Assembly: GCF_900099705.1 (NCBI RefSeq)
Contig: NZ_LT629695.1
Span: forward strand, 3,224,001 to 3,288,000
Direction of reading: 5' to 3'
Source of the DNA: Agrococcus jejuensis
GTDB taxonomy: Bacteria > Actinomycetota > Actinomycetes > Actinomycetales > Microbacteriaceae
DNA: 64,000 bases
A program made the position numbers and the translations under genes. The notes beneath the pieces were generated by a model. The model was given only the letters and a program-made list of their open reading frames with translations, did not search any database and was not told the DNA's origin. This document shows positions 20,126-28,107 of the stretch, one piece after another. Each line of letters opens with the position of its first letter. The stretch's first letter is position 1.

Positions 20126-20141
20126 TCGAACATACGTTCGA
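20126..20141. promoter_or_regulatory. LexA (SOS) box
   Basis: TCGAACATACGTTCGA matches the actinobacterial/Bacillus-type LexA consensus CGAACRNRYGTTYG at every position. It lies between the DUF222-HNH start (20087) and the DUF2200 stop (20178), just upstream of the probable -10 box of the HNH gene. Confidence 0.88.
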
Positions 20142-20177
20142 AGCGGTCCGGGCCTGTGGAGAACGCGGCTGGCGCGA

Positions 20178-20546
20178 TCAGGACGCGGCGGGAACCTCCC
20201 AGCGCAGCACCTTCGCCATGGGCTTGCCCTTCGCGAGCTCGTCGACGAGCTTGTCCATCCAGCGGATCTGCTGCATGAGCGGATCCTCGATCTCCTCGAC
20301 GCGGATGCCGCAGATCATGCCGCTGATCGACACGGCGGCGGGATGCATCGCCGGCGCGTCGGCGAAGAACGTGCGGAACGACCGATCGTCGGCCACGGCA
20401 GCGGCGATGCCCGCCTCGTCGTAGCCGGTGAGCCAGGTGATGACCTCGTGCAGCTCGGCGACCGTGCGGCCCTTGCGCTCGACCTTCGTGACGTAGTGCG
20501 GGTACACGCTCGCGAACGGCATCGCGAAGATCCGGTGCTCGGCCAT
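20178..20546 (-). CDS. DUF2200 family protein
   Basis: A 122-residue protein that matches the DUF2200 pattern: HRIFAMPFASVYPHYV at the N-terminus, then TVAELHEVITWLTGY and a C-terminal MDKLVDELAKGKPMAKVLRW segment. It is a compact soluble alpha/beta protein of unknown function that occurs widely in bacteria. It is a single gene on the minus strand, upstream of and codirectional with the HNH gene but separated from it by the LexA box. Confidence 0.85.
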   Translation of the reverse strand: MAEHRIFAMPFASVYPHYVTKVERKGRTVAELHEVITWLTGYDEAGIAAAVADDRSFRTFFADAPAMHPAAVSISGMICGIRVEEIEDPLMQQIRWMDKLVDELAKGKPMAKVLRWEVPAAS

Positions 20547-20583
20547 GCGCCCATCCTGTCGCAGCCCGCCGCGCAGAGCGACC

Positions 20584-21237
20584 TCAGCCCGCGACGCGCA
20601 CCGTGAGCCAGCCGTCCTCCGACGTCGTCACGTCGAGCGCGGCGACGGCATCCACGATCGCGATCGCCGACGACAGGCGCGACGCCGGGTACGTCCCGAC
20701 GACTCCGATCGCTCGCATCCCGGCCGCCGCAGCGGCCTCGAGGCCTGCGGGCGCATCCTCGACCACGACGCAGTCCGCGGGCTCGAGCCCGAGAGCCCGC
20801 GCAGCATGCAGGTACGGATCGGGCGCGGGCTTGCCGGGGATCGGCAGCGACGACGTCACGAACACGTCGGGCACCGGCAACCCGGCGGCGGCGATGCGTC
20901 CGCGCGCGAGGGGCTCGCTGCCCGAGGTCACGATCGCCCAGGCCGAACCAGGCAGCGACGACACGAGCGCCACCGCCCCCGGCAGCGCCACGACGTCGGC
21001 CGTGTCGCCGACCTCGAGCTCGACGATGCGCGCGAGCGACGCCGCCACGCGGTCGGCGGGCACGTGCTCGGCGACGATGTCGCGCGCCGGCCGCCCGTGC
21101 TCGACGATGCGGAAGCCCTCGATGCCCTCCTCGGCCGCCCACGTCGCCCACGACCGGTCGACGGCGGGCGTGGAGTCGACGAGCGTGCCGTCGAGGTCGA
21201 GCAGCAGCGCTCGCGCGCGCAGCGTCAGATCGGTCAC
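20584..21237 (-). CDS. HAD-superfamily phosphatase / phosphoglucomutase-like hydrolase
   Basis: A 217-residue HAD hydrolase. The nucleophile motif LLDLDGTLVDS holds the catalytic Asp pair, VTSGS is motif II, the PGKPAPDPYL lysine is motif III, and VVEDAPAGLEAA is the Mg-binding motif IV. A helical cap inserted after motif I makes it subclass I, like beta-phosphoglucomutase and sugar phosphatases. The GTG at 21237 overlaps the stop of the PRD regulator (GTGA), so it is the last gene of the PTS operon. It probably dephosphorylates or isomerises a sugar phosphate in that pathway. Confidence 0.87.
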   Translation of the reverse strand: MTDLTLRARALLLDLDGTLVDSTPAVDRSWATWAAEEGIEGFRIVEHGRPARDIVAEHVPADRVAASLARIVELEVGDTADVVALPGAVALVSSLPGSAWAIVTSGSEPLARGRIAAAGLPVPDVFVTSSLPIPGKPAPDPYLHAARALGLEPADCVVVEDAPAGLEAAAAAGMRAIGVVGTYPASRLSSAIAIVDAVAALDVTTSEDGWLTVRVAG

Positions 21238-23165
21238 AGCACCCTCAGCAGTCCCTGGATGAAGCCCTCGTACGACGTGCCCTCGTCGACGAGGGTGCGC
21301 ACGTTGTCGGCGCTCACGAGCGCGTGGATGAAGCCCTCGAACAGCGGCCCCATCGTCTCGCGCTGCGCGCGCGTGAACGCGAACATCGCCACGAGCCGCA
21401 CCTGCTCGCCCGCCCAGTCGATGGGCTCGTCGCACACGTGCACGGCGATGCCGGGCCGCACGGCATCCGTCGTGAGGGCATGCGGGATGGCGGCGCCGCT
21501 CGAGAACGACGTCGGCGACATGCGCTCGCGCTCGCGCACGTCGTCGACGAAGCCGTCGACGACGTAGCCGGATGCCGCGAGCCGGTCGGCGAGGATGCCG
21601 AGCAGCGCGTCGCTGCCGACGCCGGCGTCGCCGCGCGAGAACAGCGCGGGGTCGAACATGTCGACGAGCTCGGTCGCGACCCGGGAGCGCAGCTTGCGCC
21701 GCGCGATGCCGCGCACGGCGTCCGAGAGCGCATCGAGCTCGGCGACGGTCGGGATGACGCCGACGCGCAGCACCGCGAGGCCGGCGGCGTCGAGCGGCAC
21801 GGTGCTGACGACGGCGTCGACGTCGACGCGCGCCCAGTCGGTCGTGGGGTCGGTGACGACGACGTCGACCTTGCCGATGCCGTCGATCGCGTCGTCGACG
21901 GCGCGCGACAGGGCGCGGTGCACGTCGTAGTAGCGCGGCACGTGCACGGCCACGCTCACGCGGCGGTCGCGCTCGTGCAGCCCCTGGAATCGGGCGCCGA
22001 CGTGGAAGGACAGCAGCGCGATCTCCTCCTGCACCACCGCGATGTCGAGGGCGTGCTGCAGCTGCTGCGCCACGAAGACGGCGATCTCGTAGACGAGCGG
22101 ATGCGTGTCGCGGATCGAGAGCCCCTCGGGCACGGTGCTCGACGTGCGCGAACGGGCGCGAGCGTCGAGGTGCTGCACGTGCATGGCGAGGAACCCGACG
22201 AAGCGGTCGCCCGAGAGGTCGATGTCGTAGACGTCGCGCACGCGGTCGACGATCGTGCGCACGAGGGCGACGTAGCGGTCGTCGACGAAGGGGGCGCCGT
22301 CGTCGTCGCCGTCGGAGAGCCGGTCGGGAAGCGCGTTCTCGGCGAGCAGGAAGCCGAGGTAGTGCACCTCGGGGTCCGGCAGGTGCACGTCGAAGAGCTC
22401 CTCGACGACCTTCGAGAGCCGCTCGCGGGCGAGCTCGAGCGACGGCGACTCGCGCACGTCGGGCACGCCCACGACCGTGTGGCCCTGGCGCACGCGGTCG
22501 GCCATGACGGCGATGTGCGTCACGAGCACGTCGGTCGACGCGGCGTTGACGCCGAGGCCGGCCTGCTCGAGCACGGCGTGGATGCGGTCGCGCAGCGAGC
22601 GCACCGCCTCGCCGCCCCAGGCGGTCGCGAGGTCGTCGACGTCGATCGCCTGCGTGCGGGCCGCGACGTCGTCGACGAGCAGGCGGCGCACGGCGCGGCG
22701 CAGCGCGAGCTCGGCGCCCTGCGCCGACACGTCCGCGCGCGAGCGCACGAGCCGCACGTCGTGCTCGGCGAGGATCGCGCGCGCCTTCACGAGGTCGCTC
22801 TCGATCGTCGAGTCGCTCACGTGCAGCGCGTCTGCGAGGTCGTGGATGCTGCACGGCGCCGTCGCCGTGATGATCGTGCGCACGAGCCACGCGAGCCGCT
22901 CGGAGGGCGTCGCCGGCGCGCGCGCCGCGTCGCGATCGGTCGCGCGCTGCGCCGAGCGCGCCGCCCAGTACGCGTCGACGTCGAGCCGGTAGCCGTCGCG
23001 CGTCGTCGCGACGACGTCGCCGAGGGCGCGGCGCGCGGCGACGACGTAGGTGCGCACCGACCGCGTCGACACCTGCAGGCGCTCCGCGAGCTCCGCGGCG
23101 GTGAGCGTGCCGGAGGGGGCGTCGACGAGGGCGTCGAGCAGCCGCTGCTCGCCTGCTCTCGTCAT
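21234..23165 (-). CDS. PRD-containing PTS transcriptional regulator (BglG/MtlR/LicR class)
   Basis: A 643-residue PTS-controlled activator. An N-terminal helix-turn-helix (LTAAELAERLQVSTRSVRTYV, about 18-38) and a second Mga-like HTH (about 105-125) are followed by two PRD domains (about 190-410) with His residues in VTHIAVM and GFLAMHVQH. A GAT_B/EIIB-like stretch follows, and a C-terminal EIIA domain carries its phospho-His in SGAAIPHALT. Phosphorylation by HPr and the local PTS should set its activity. The start overlaps the kinase stop (ATGA). It is encoded inside the operon it presumably controls. Confidence 0.88.
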   Translation of the reverse strand: MTRAGEQRLLDALVDAPSGTLTAAELAERLQVSTRSVRTYVVAARRALGDVVATTRDGYRLDVDAYWAARSAQRATDRDAARAPATPSERLAWLVRTIITATAPCSIHDLADALHVSDSTIESDLVKARAILAEHDVRLVRSRADVSAQGAELALRRAVRRLLVDDVAARTQAIDVDDLATAWGGEAVRSLRDRIHAVLEQAGLGVNAASTDVLVTHIAVMADRVRQGHTVVGVPDVRESPSLELARERLSKVVEELFDVHLPDPEVHYLGFLLAENALPDRLSDGDDDGAPFVDDRYVALVRTIVDRVRDVYDIDLSGDRFVGFLAMHVQHLDARARSRTSSTVPEGLSIRDTHPLVYEIAVFVAQQLQHALDIAVVQEEIALLSFHVGARFQGLHERDRRVSVAVHVPRYYDVHRALSRAVDDAIDGIGKVDVVVTDPTTDWARVDVDAVVSTVPLDAAGLAVLRVGVIPTVAELDALSDAVRGIARRKLRSRVATELVDMFDPALFSRGDAGVGSDALLGILADRLAASGYVVDGFVDDVRERERMSPTSFSSGAAIPHALTTDAVRPGIAVHVCDEPIDWAGEQVRLVAMFAFTRAQRETMGPLFEGFIHALVSADNVRTLVDEGTSYEGFIQGLLRVL

Positions 23166-23812
23166 GCTCGCCCCTCGCGCGCGGTCGTGGTCGCATCCCG
23201 CCGCATCCGCGCGACGATCCAGTCGACGATCGCCTCGGTGTCGACGGTGGCGAAGTCGGTGGTGTCGACCTCGAGCGTCGGCCCGAGCTCGAACGTGCCG
23301 TAGCCCCGCTCGTCGTAGCGTCGGCGGAACTCCTGCCTCGTCAGGATGCCAGGTGCGCTCGCGCGGTCCAGCACGTCGTCCCCGGCTGAGTACGTGTCGA
23401 GCACGAACGACGGATGGCGCGACGGGTCGAGGTCGCGGGCGCGCTGCCGGTCGAACAGCACGTCGAACTCGGCGACGAGCCGCACGGTGCACGGGTCGTA
23501 GCCGTGCCGCGCGCAGAGGTCGACGAGCTGCGGGCGCTGCTTGTCGCTGAACGGGTAGTCCGAGAGCACGGGCACGCCGGTCGCCATCGTCGCGTCGAGC
23601 GCGGCGAGCCAGTCGTCGAGGGCGCGGCGCTCGTGCTCGGCCTTCTCAGCGGCGTCCGCGAAGCCGTACCGCTCGTAGCGGGCGAGCTTCGCGTCGTCGA
23701 GCGCCACGGTGACGATGCCCGGCACCCGCCGCTCCACGGCGGCGCCGAGCACGCTCTTGCCCGTGCCCGGGTAGCCGGCGAGGAGCAGCAGGGTGCCGCG
23801 CGTCGTCGTCAT
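23162..23812 (-). CDS. P-loop kinase (AAA/zeta-like) of the PTS operon
   Basis: A 216-residue nucleotide-binding protein with Walker A GYPGTGKS (about 13-20), a DDAKLARY segment after strand 2, and VLSDYPFSDKQRP as a likely Walker B/substrate region. The fold resembles small-molecule kinases of the AAA_33/gluconate-kinase type. In an operon with PTS enzymes, an aldolase and a HAD phosphatase, phosphorylation of a sugar or sugar phosphate is the simplest guess, but not proven. The ATG at 23812 has AGGCAC upstream, and its stop overlaps the regulator. Confidence 0.75.
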   Translation of the reverse strand: MTTTRGTLLLLAGYPGTGKSVLGAAVERRVPGIVTVALDDAKLARYERYGFADAAEKAEHERRALDDWLAALDATMATGVPVLSDYPFSDKQRPQLVDLCARHGYDPCTVRLVAEFDVLFDRQRARDLDPSRHPSFVLDTYSAGDDVLDRASAPGILTRQEFRRRYDERGYGTFELGPTLEVDTTDFATVDTEAIVDWIVARMRRDATTTAREGRA

Positions 23813-23820
23813 CGTCGTGC

Positions 23821-24678
23821 CTACGCGGCCTGCGCCACGGGCGTCGAGCCGAGGAAGAGGCCCGCCTTGCGGCGCACGACCTCGGCGACGGCGTCGTTCG
23901 CCGGCACGATGTTGTTGCGCAGCGACGTGTGGTCCTCCGTCGCGCCGAACGTGCGCTTCGCGGCGCGGGTCCACGCGACGATGAGCTCGGTGCCGACGTT
24001 GAACTTGCGCACGCCGCGCGCCGTGAGCGCGGTGTAGTCGGCCTCGTCGACGCCCGTGCCGCCGTGCACGACGAGCGGCGTGGGCACGGCCTCGTGGATG
24101 CGCTGCAGCAGGTCGAGGTCGATCGCCGTCTTCCCCTTGTACGAGCCGTGGTGCGTGCCGATGCTCACGGCGAGCGCGTCGGCCTGGACCTGCTCGACGA
24201 ACGCCGCCGCCTCCTCGGGCTGCGTCAGCTGCCCGTGCGCGACCGAGATGCCCTCCTCGGTGCCGCCGATCGTGCCGATCTCGACCTCGACCGAGACGCC
24301 CTTCTCGCGGGCGAACTCGATGACGCGGCGCGAGGCGGCGACGTTCTCGGCGAACGGACGCGACGAGCCGTCGAACATGACCGACGAGTAGCCGGCGTCG
24401 ATGGCGTCGCGGATGTCGGTGAGGCTCGTGGCGTGGTCGAGGTGCAGCACGACGTCGACGATCTCGTCCTCGGCCATCGACCTGCAGACGGCGACGAGGT
24501 TCTTCATGCCGACGTAGCGGGCCGTGCCCGGCGACGTCTGGATGACGATGGGCGCGCCGATGTCGCGGGCCGCGGCGATCATGGGCGGCACCATCTCGAG
24601 GTTGTGGGCGTTGAACGCGCCGACGGTGTAGCCGACGCGCTGGGCCTCGGCGAGCACGGGGGCGAGGGTCGTGTACAT
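23821..24678 (-). CDS. Class II fructose-bisphosphate/tagatose-bisphosphate-type aldolase
   Basis: Zinc-dependent aldolase of 285 residues, GatY/KbaY/FbaA-like. LHLDHATS supplies the catalytic Asp and first zinc His, VEVEIGTIGG holds the conserved Glu, VSIGTHHGSYKGK holds the second zinc His and phosphate loop, and VVHGGTGV the third His. It cleaves a ketose phosphate to DHAP plus an aldehyde. The ATG at 24678 has AGGAGG 10 bases upstream. Located between a small helical protein and the P-loop kinase in the PTS operon. It is shorter than glycolytic FbaA (about 340), which supports a catabolic sugar role. Confidence 0.9.
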   Translation of the reverse strand: MYTTLAPVLAEAQRVGYTVGAFNAHNLEMVPPMIAAARDIGAPIVIQTSPGTARYVGMKNLVAVCRSMAEDEIVDVVLHLDHATSLTDIRDAIDAGYSSVMFDGSSRPFAENVAASRRVIEFAREKGVSVEVEIGTIGGTEEGISVAHGQLTQPEEAAAFVEQVQADALAVSIGTHHGSYKGKTAIDLDLLQRIHEAVPTPLVVHGGTGVDEADYTALTARGVRKFNVGTELIVAWTRAAKRTFGATEDHTSLRNNIVPANDAVAEVVRRKAGLFLGSTPVAQAA

Positions 24679-24728
24679 GGGGGAGTGACCTCCTGGTCGG
24701 TGGTGGGATGCGGGACGCCGGATGGCGT

Positions 24729-25121
24729 TCAGTAGTTGGAGCGCAGGATGCGCTTCGAGACGGCCATGTGGTCGTCGATCCTCGCGATCCACCGGTCGAG
24801 GCCCTCGCGGTCCTTCGCGGTCGCCGCGGCGGACCGCTTCGCCTCGAAGAGCTCGAGCAGCGCGTGGTACGCGGGGCCGTAGACCTCGCGCTCGGCGAGG
24901 CTCGCCTCGAAGTGGCCGATCGCGGCGTCGAGGTCGCCCCGCGCCCGCTCGGCCGCACCGAGGCGGTCGAGCAGGGCGGAGCGGCCGTCGGCGTCGGCGG
25001 CGCCGAGCTGCTGCTGCAGGTCGACGATCTCGGCGTCGAGCTCGGCGAGGCGCTCGGGCGTCGGGCCCGTCTCGACGGGCGCGGCTGCCTCGGGCTTGGG
25101 CTTGCGGCTGAAGAGTCCCAT
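24729..25121 (-). CDS. Small helical (TPR-like) protein of the PTS operon
   Basis: A 130-residue protein with no recognised family. A short basic N-terminus (MGLFSRKPKP) and acidic linker precede a predicted coiled coil (LAELDAEIVDLQQQLGAADA) and a pair of TPR-like helices (GDLDAAIGHFEASLAEREVYGPAYHAL in pattern), ending with ISKRILRSNY-like basic residues. The N-terminus resembles membrane-associated or secretion-linked small proteins but has no signal peptide. Good AAGGAG site 7 bases upstream. It lies between EIIC and the aldolase, so it may be an accessory or scaffold of this pathway. Confidence 0.65.
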   Translation of the reverse strand: MGLFSRKPKPEAAAPVETGPTPERLAELDAEIVDLQQQLGAADADGRSALLDRLGAAERARGDLDAAIGHFEASLAEREVYGPAYHALLELFEAKRSAAATAKDREGLDRWIARIDDHMAVSKRILRSNY

Positions 25122-25143
25122 GGTCTCGCTCCTTCCCGGGCGC

Positions 25144-26448
25144 CTAGAGCGCCCGCATGATGGGGCCGACGATGAAGGCGAAGAAGAGCGCGGCCACGAT
25201 GGTGTCGGAGTCGGTCGCCGACAGGTTCGGGAAGCCGAGGCTCAGGAACGCCGTCACGAGCAGCGCGGGCAGCAGCGTGATGAACAGGCCGTGCACGACG
25301 CCACCGACGATGGCGCCGCGGCGACCGCCGACGGCGTTGCCGAAGATGCCGGCCGTGCCGCCCGCGAAGAAGTTCGTGAGCATGCCGGGCACGATGACGG
25401 CGAAGCCGAGCAGCGGCAGGCCGAACATGGCGATGAGCGTGCCGACCGTGGTCGTGATGAAGCCGATGATCACCGAGTTCGGTGCGTACGGGAACAGCAC
25501 GGGGCAGTCGAGCGCGGGCTTCGCGTTCGGCACGAGGCGCATCGAGATGCCGCGGAACGCGGGCACGATCTCGCCGAGCATGAGGCGCACGCCCGCCATG
25601 AGCACGTACACGCCGACGACGAACTGGATCGACTGCATGAAGGCGTACATCACGAAGTCCGTGTCGCCCGTGAACTCCGTCACGGCATCCGGGCCGGCGA
25701 CGATCGCGGTGATCGTGAACAGCGGCACCATGACGACGGCGAGGGACATGTACGTGTCCTGCAGGAACTCGAGGCTGCGGGGCAGCTTCAGCTCCTCCCA
25801 CGACGACTGCTTGCCGCCGTCGCGCTCGACCTTGCGGTCGCGCACGGCGTAGGCGACGCCCGCCTCGACCATGTAGCCGACGGTGCAGAAGTGGCCGAGG
25901 GCGATGGAGTCGTTGCCGGTGATCCTCCGCACGATCGGCTGGGCGATCGCGGGCATCGCGACGGCGAAGATGCCGCCGACGATGCTCGAGACGACGATGA
26001 CGGCCCAGCTGGGCAGGCCGGCGGCGCTGGCGAAGATCACCGTCATCGTCGCCATCCAGAGGATGGCCTGGCCGGTGAGGAAGATGTACTTCCAGGGCGT
26101 GATGCGCGCGAGCAGGATGTTCACGACGAAGATGCCGAGGAACGTGAGCGCGATCTCGCCGCCGAGGCCGAGGTCGTTCGTCGCGAAGCCGTTGACGGCC
26201 TCGATCGAGGGCACGATGCCCGTGAGGCCGAACGCCGACTCGAAGACGACGCCGAAGTACGTCAGCGTGCCGACGATGATCGACGAGCCGGCGGCGAGCA
26301 CCTGGAAGCCCAGGAGCGTCTTGAACGTGCCGATGATCGTCTCGCCCGGCCCCTTGCGCTGCAGCAGCAGGCCGAGGAGCGCGACGGACGCGATGACGAT
26401 CGACGCCTGCGTGAGGACGTTGGCGATGATCCAGTCGATGACGGGCAT
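25144..26448 (-). CDS. PTS EIIC membrane permease, ascorbate/UlaA (SgaT) type
   Basis: A 434-residue integral membrane transporter with about ten hydrophobic segments. It matches the UlaA/SgaT family: the N-terminal NVLTQASIVIASVALLGLL, the KTLLGFQVLAAGSSIIVGTL segment, and C-terminal glycine-rich helices around MFGLPLLGFAVIVPGM. It moves the sugar while EIIB phosphorylates it. The start shares a base with the EIIB stop (TGATG). UlaA-type permeases are not limited to ascorbate, and no ascorbate-6-phosphate lactonase or decarboxylase is encoded here, so the substrate is open. Confidence 0.88.
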   Translation of the reverse strand: MPVIDWIIANVLTQASIVIASVALLGLLLQRKGPGETIIGTFKTLLGFQVLAAGSSIIVGTLTYFGVVFESAFGLTGIVPSIEAVNGFATNDLGLGGEIALTFLGIFVVNILLARITPWKYIFLTGQAILWMATMTVIFASAAGLPSWAVIVVSSIVGGIFAVAMPAIAQPIVRRITGNDSIALGHFCTVGYMVEAGVAYAVRDRKVERDGGKQSSWEELKLPRSLEFLQDTYMSLAVVMVPLFTITAIVAGPDAVTEFTGDTDFVMYAFMQSIQFVVGVYVLMAGVRLMLGEIVPAFRGISMRLVPNAKPALDCPVLFPYAPNSVIIGFITTTVGTLIAMFGLPLLGFAVIVPGMLTNFFAGGTAGIFGNAVGGRRGAIVGGVVHGLFITLLPALLVTAFLSLGFPNLSATDSDTIVAALFFAFIVGPIMRAL

Positions 26449-26753
26449 CAGTCGGCTGCCTTCGCCTGCACGACGGGCAGGAGGCGCTCGGCGATCTCGC
26501 CCTTGTCGACGATGTTGCGGAGGTACACGACGTCGATCGCCGGGTCGAGCTCGTACTTCTCGATCTGCGAGCGGAAGTTCTCGGCCGACACGATGATGTC
26601 GGTCCGCACGCTCGCGACGGCCGAGATGCCGTCGTGGTGGAGGCGTGCGTCGACGCCTGCGGCGCGCAGCACCTCCTCGGACTCCATCTGGCACGCGAGG
26701 CTCGAGCCGAGCCCGGCGCCGCAGATGAAGGTGATGTCGAGTCGACGTGCCAT
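26448..26753 (-). CDS. PTS EIIB component
   Basis: A 101-residue cytosolic phosphocarrier. The phospho-cysteine is Cys11 in the P-loop-like FICGAGLGSS motif, typical of EIIB of the ascorbate/galactitol classes. The rest alternates strands and helices (TDIIVSAENF, DVVYLRNIVDK). The start at 26753 has AAAGGAG 6 bases upstream. Accepts phosphate from the EIIA encoded just upstream and passes it to sugar bound by the EIIC downstream. Confidence 0.88.
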   Translation of the reverse strand: MARRLDITFICGAGLGSSLACQMESEEVLRAAGVDARLHHDGISAVASVRTDIIVSAENFRSQIEKYELDPAIDVVYLRNIVDKGEIAERLLPVVQAKAAD

Positions 26754-26820
26754 GGCACGCTCCTTTCGATGGGCCGCACGCAACCCTGCGTGGGCGGTTC
26801 GGTGGTGATGCGGGATGGGT

Positions 26821-27270
26821 CTACGGGGTCAGCAGGGCGCGCAGCTCGTCGACGGTCGTCGCCTGCTCGATGCGGGCGACGCGGTCGGGGTCGCCGATGA
26901 TCGCGACGAGGCTGCGAAGCGCCTCGAGGTGGGTGTCGGCGTCGGGGGCTGCGAGGCACACGACGACGCCGACGGGGTCGTTGTCCTCGCTGCCGAACGC
27001 GACGGGCGGCTCGATGGTGGCGACGCTGATCGCGAGGCGGTGCACGCTGCCGTCGGGGCGGGCGTGGGCGAGCGCGACGCTCGGCACGAGCACGAAGTAG
27101 GGGCCGTACTCGAGCGCGGCGGCGACGATGGCGTCGACGTAGGCGGCGTCGATGCTGCCGTCGGCCACGAGCGGCTCGGCGGCGGCGGCGACGGCGGCCT
27201 CCCACGTGCCGGCGGCGACGCGCAGGCGGATGCGGTCGTCGGTGACGAGCTCGGCGAGCTGGCCGCTCAC
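26821..27270 (-). CDS. PTS EIIA component (fructose/mannitol/ascorbate class)
   Basis: A 149-residue EIIA-2 domain protein. The phospho-histidine is His69 in ALAHARP, preceded by the YGPYFVLVPSVA strand that is diagnostic of the family; VVVCLAAPD and HLEALRSLVAII follow in order. The start is GTG at 27270 with GGAG 7 bases upstream; it overlaps the stop of a possible 46-codon leader reading frame. First recognised enzyme gene of the PTS operon. Confidence 0.88.
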   Translation of the reverse strand: MSGQLAELVTDDRIRLRVAAGTWEAAVAAAAEPLVADGSIDAAYVDAIVAAALEYGPYFVLVPSVALAHARPDGSVHRLAISVATIEPPVAFGSEDNDPVGVVVCLAAPDADTHLEALRSLVAIIGDPDRVARIEQATTVDELRALLTP

Positions 27271-27407
27271 AGCGCGGCTCCGGTCGCGTTCGTCGTCGCC
27301 GTGCTCGTGCGGCGCGTGTGCGGCGTCATCATCGTCGGTGCCCTCTCGACCTCGTCGTCCTGCGTGTGCGGCAGCGCCGAGGTGAGGCAGCGCTGCACGG
27401 TTCCCAT
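27267..27407 (-). CDS. Possible leader peptide / small ORF before EIIA
   Basis: A 46-codon frame starts at ATG 27407 (MGTVQRCLTSALPHTQDDE) and stops at 27267, overlapping the EIIA GTG by four bases in the same coupled style as other genes in the operon. An internal double ATG is preceded by GAGAGGG. The C-terminal half is Thr/Arg rich and unlike a folded domain. It may be a translated leader or chance. Confidence 0.25.
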   Translation of the reverse strand: MGTVQRCLTSALPHTQDDEVERAPTMMTPHTRRTSTATTNATGAAL

Positions 27408-27542
27408 GCTCGGCCGGGCGGTGGGGCGCCCTCCAACCGACGTGCTTCCGCGTGCGGGCGTCGAGGCGGAAGCGCGGCTGGGCGGGCCTGTCGTGGCGGG
27501 CTGGACCGGGCGTGCGGGGCGAGCCGGTGGCACGCTCGAGGC

Positions 27543-27997
27543 ATGAGCGACGCCATCCGCATCGCGCCCGCGACACGCGCCGACGCCGACGCGATGCGCG
27601 CGCTCGTCGTCGCTGCGTACGGCCACTTCGTCGAGCGGATGGGCAAGGAGCCCGGCCCATGCGCGCCGATGCCGCCGAGCTCGCCGCCTCGGGCGACGTG
27701 ACGCTCGCGTGGCGCGGCGATGCGCTCGTCGGGATGATCGTGATGCGGATGCAGGCGGATGCGGTGCACGTCGGCACCGTGGCCGTCGCGCCGAGCGAGC
27801 AGGGGAGCGGCCTCGGCTCGCGCCTCCTCGCGCTCGCCGAGCAGCGCGCCGTCGACGCCGGCACGCCGGTCGTGCGCCTCTTCACGAACGCGCGCATGAC
27901 CGAGAACCTCGCGTACTACCCGCGCCGCGGCTACGTCGACACGCACCGCGCGACCGACGACGGCTTCGACCGCGTGTTCTTCGAGAAGCGGCTCTGA
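27543..27997 (+). pseudogene. GNAT N-acetyltransferase with an apparent frameshift
   Basis: Reads as one acetyltransferase in two frames. From ATG 27543 the first frame gives SDAIRIAPATRADADAMRAL ending ERMGKEPGP, the normal N-terminal half of this family. At about 27656-27660 the frame must shift by one base (a C appears missing before ATGCGC). It then continues with MRADAAELAASGDVTLAW and the acetyl-CoA loop VAVAPSEQGSGLGSRLL to 27997. Without the shift the first frame stops at 27701. A natural mutation, a sequencing error or re-initiation at ATG 27659 are all possible. Intact length would be about 151 residues. The substrate is unknown. Confidence 0.65.
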
Positions 27998-28043
27998 CGC
28001 GCCCTTCGCCGAGCGCGAACCCCCTATCGCTCGACGCGCTCAG

Positions 28044-28064
28044 CGACATATCGTCGACACATCG
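28044..28064. promoter_or_regulatory. Tandem repeat upstream of padR (possible operator)
   Basis: CGACATATCG and CGACACATCG are repeated head to tail at 11-base spacing, 44 bases before the PadR start. Such AT-richer repeats stand out in this GC-rich context and are a plausible autoregulatory site. Confidence 0.35.
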
Positions 28065-28107
28065 CCGACGGTCGCGCACCGCGACGTCCACGGCGGGAGG
28101 GAGCATC

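Noticed and set aside
23162-27205. Very long minus-strand frame through the PTS operon
   Set aside because: It runs out of frame through several recognised genes and is His/Arg-rich; only its final segment (the P-loop kinase) is genuine.
25144-27270. L-ascorbate utilisation system
   Set aside because: The permease is UlaA-like, but the ascorbate-6-phosphate lactonase, decarboxylase and epimerase genes are absent.
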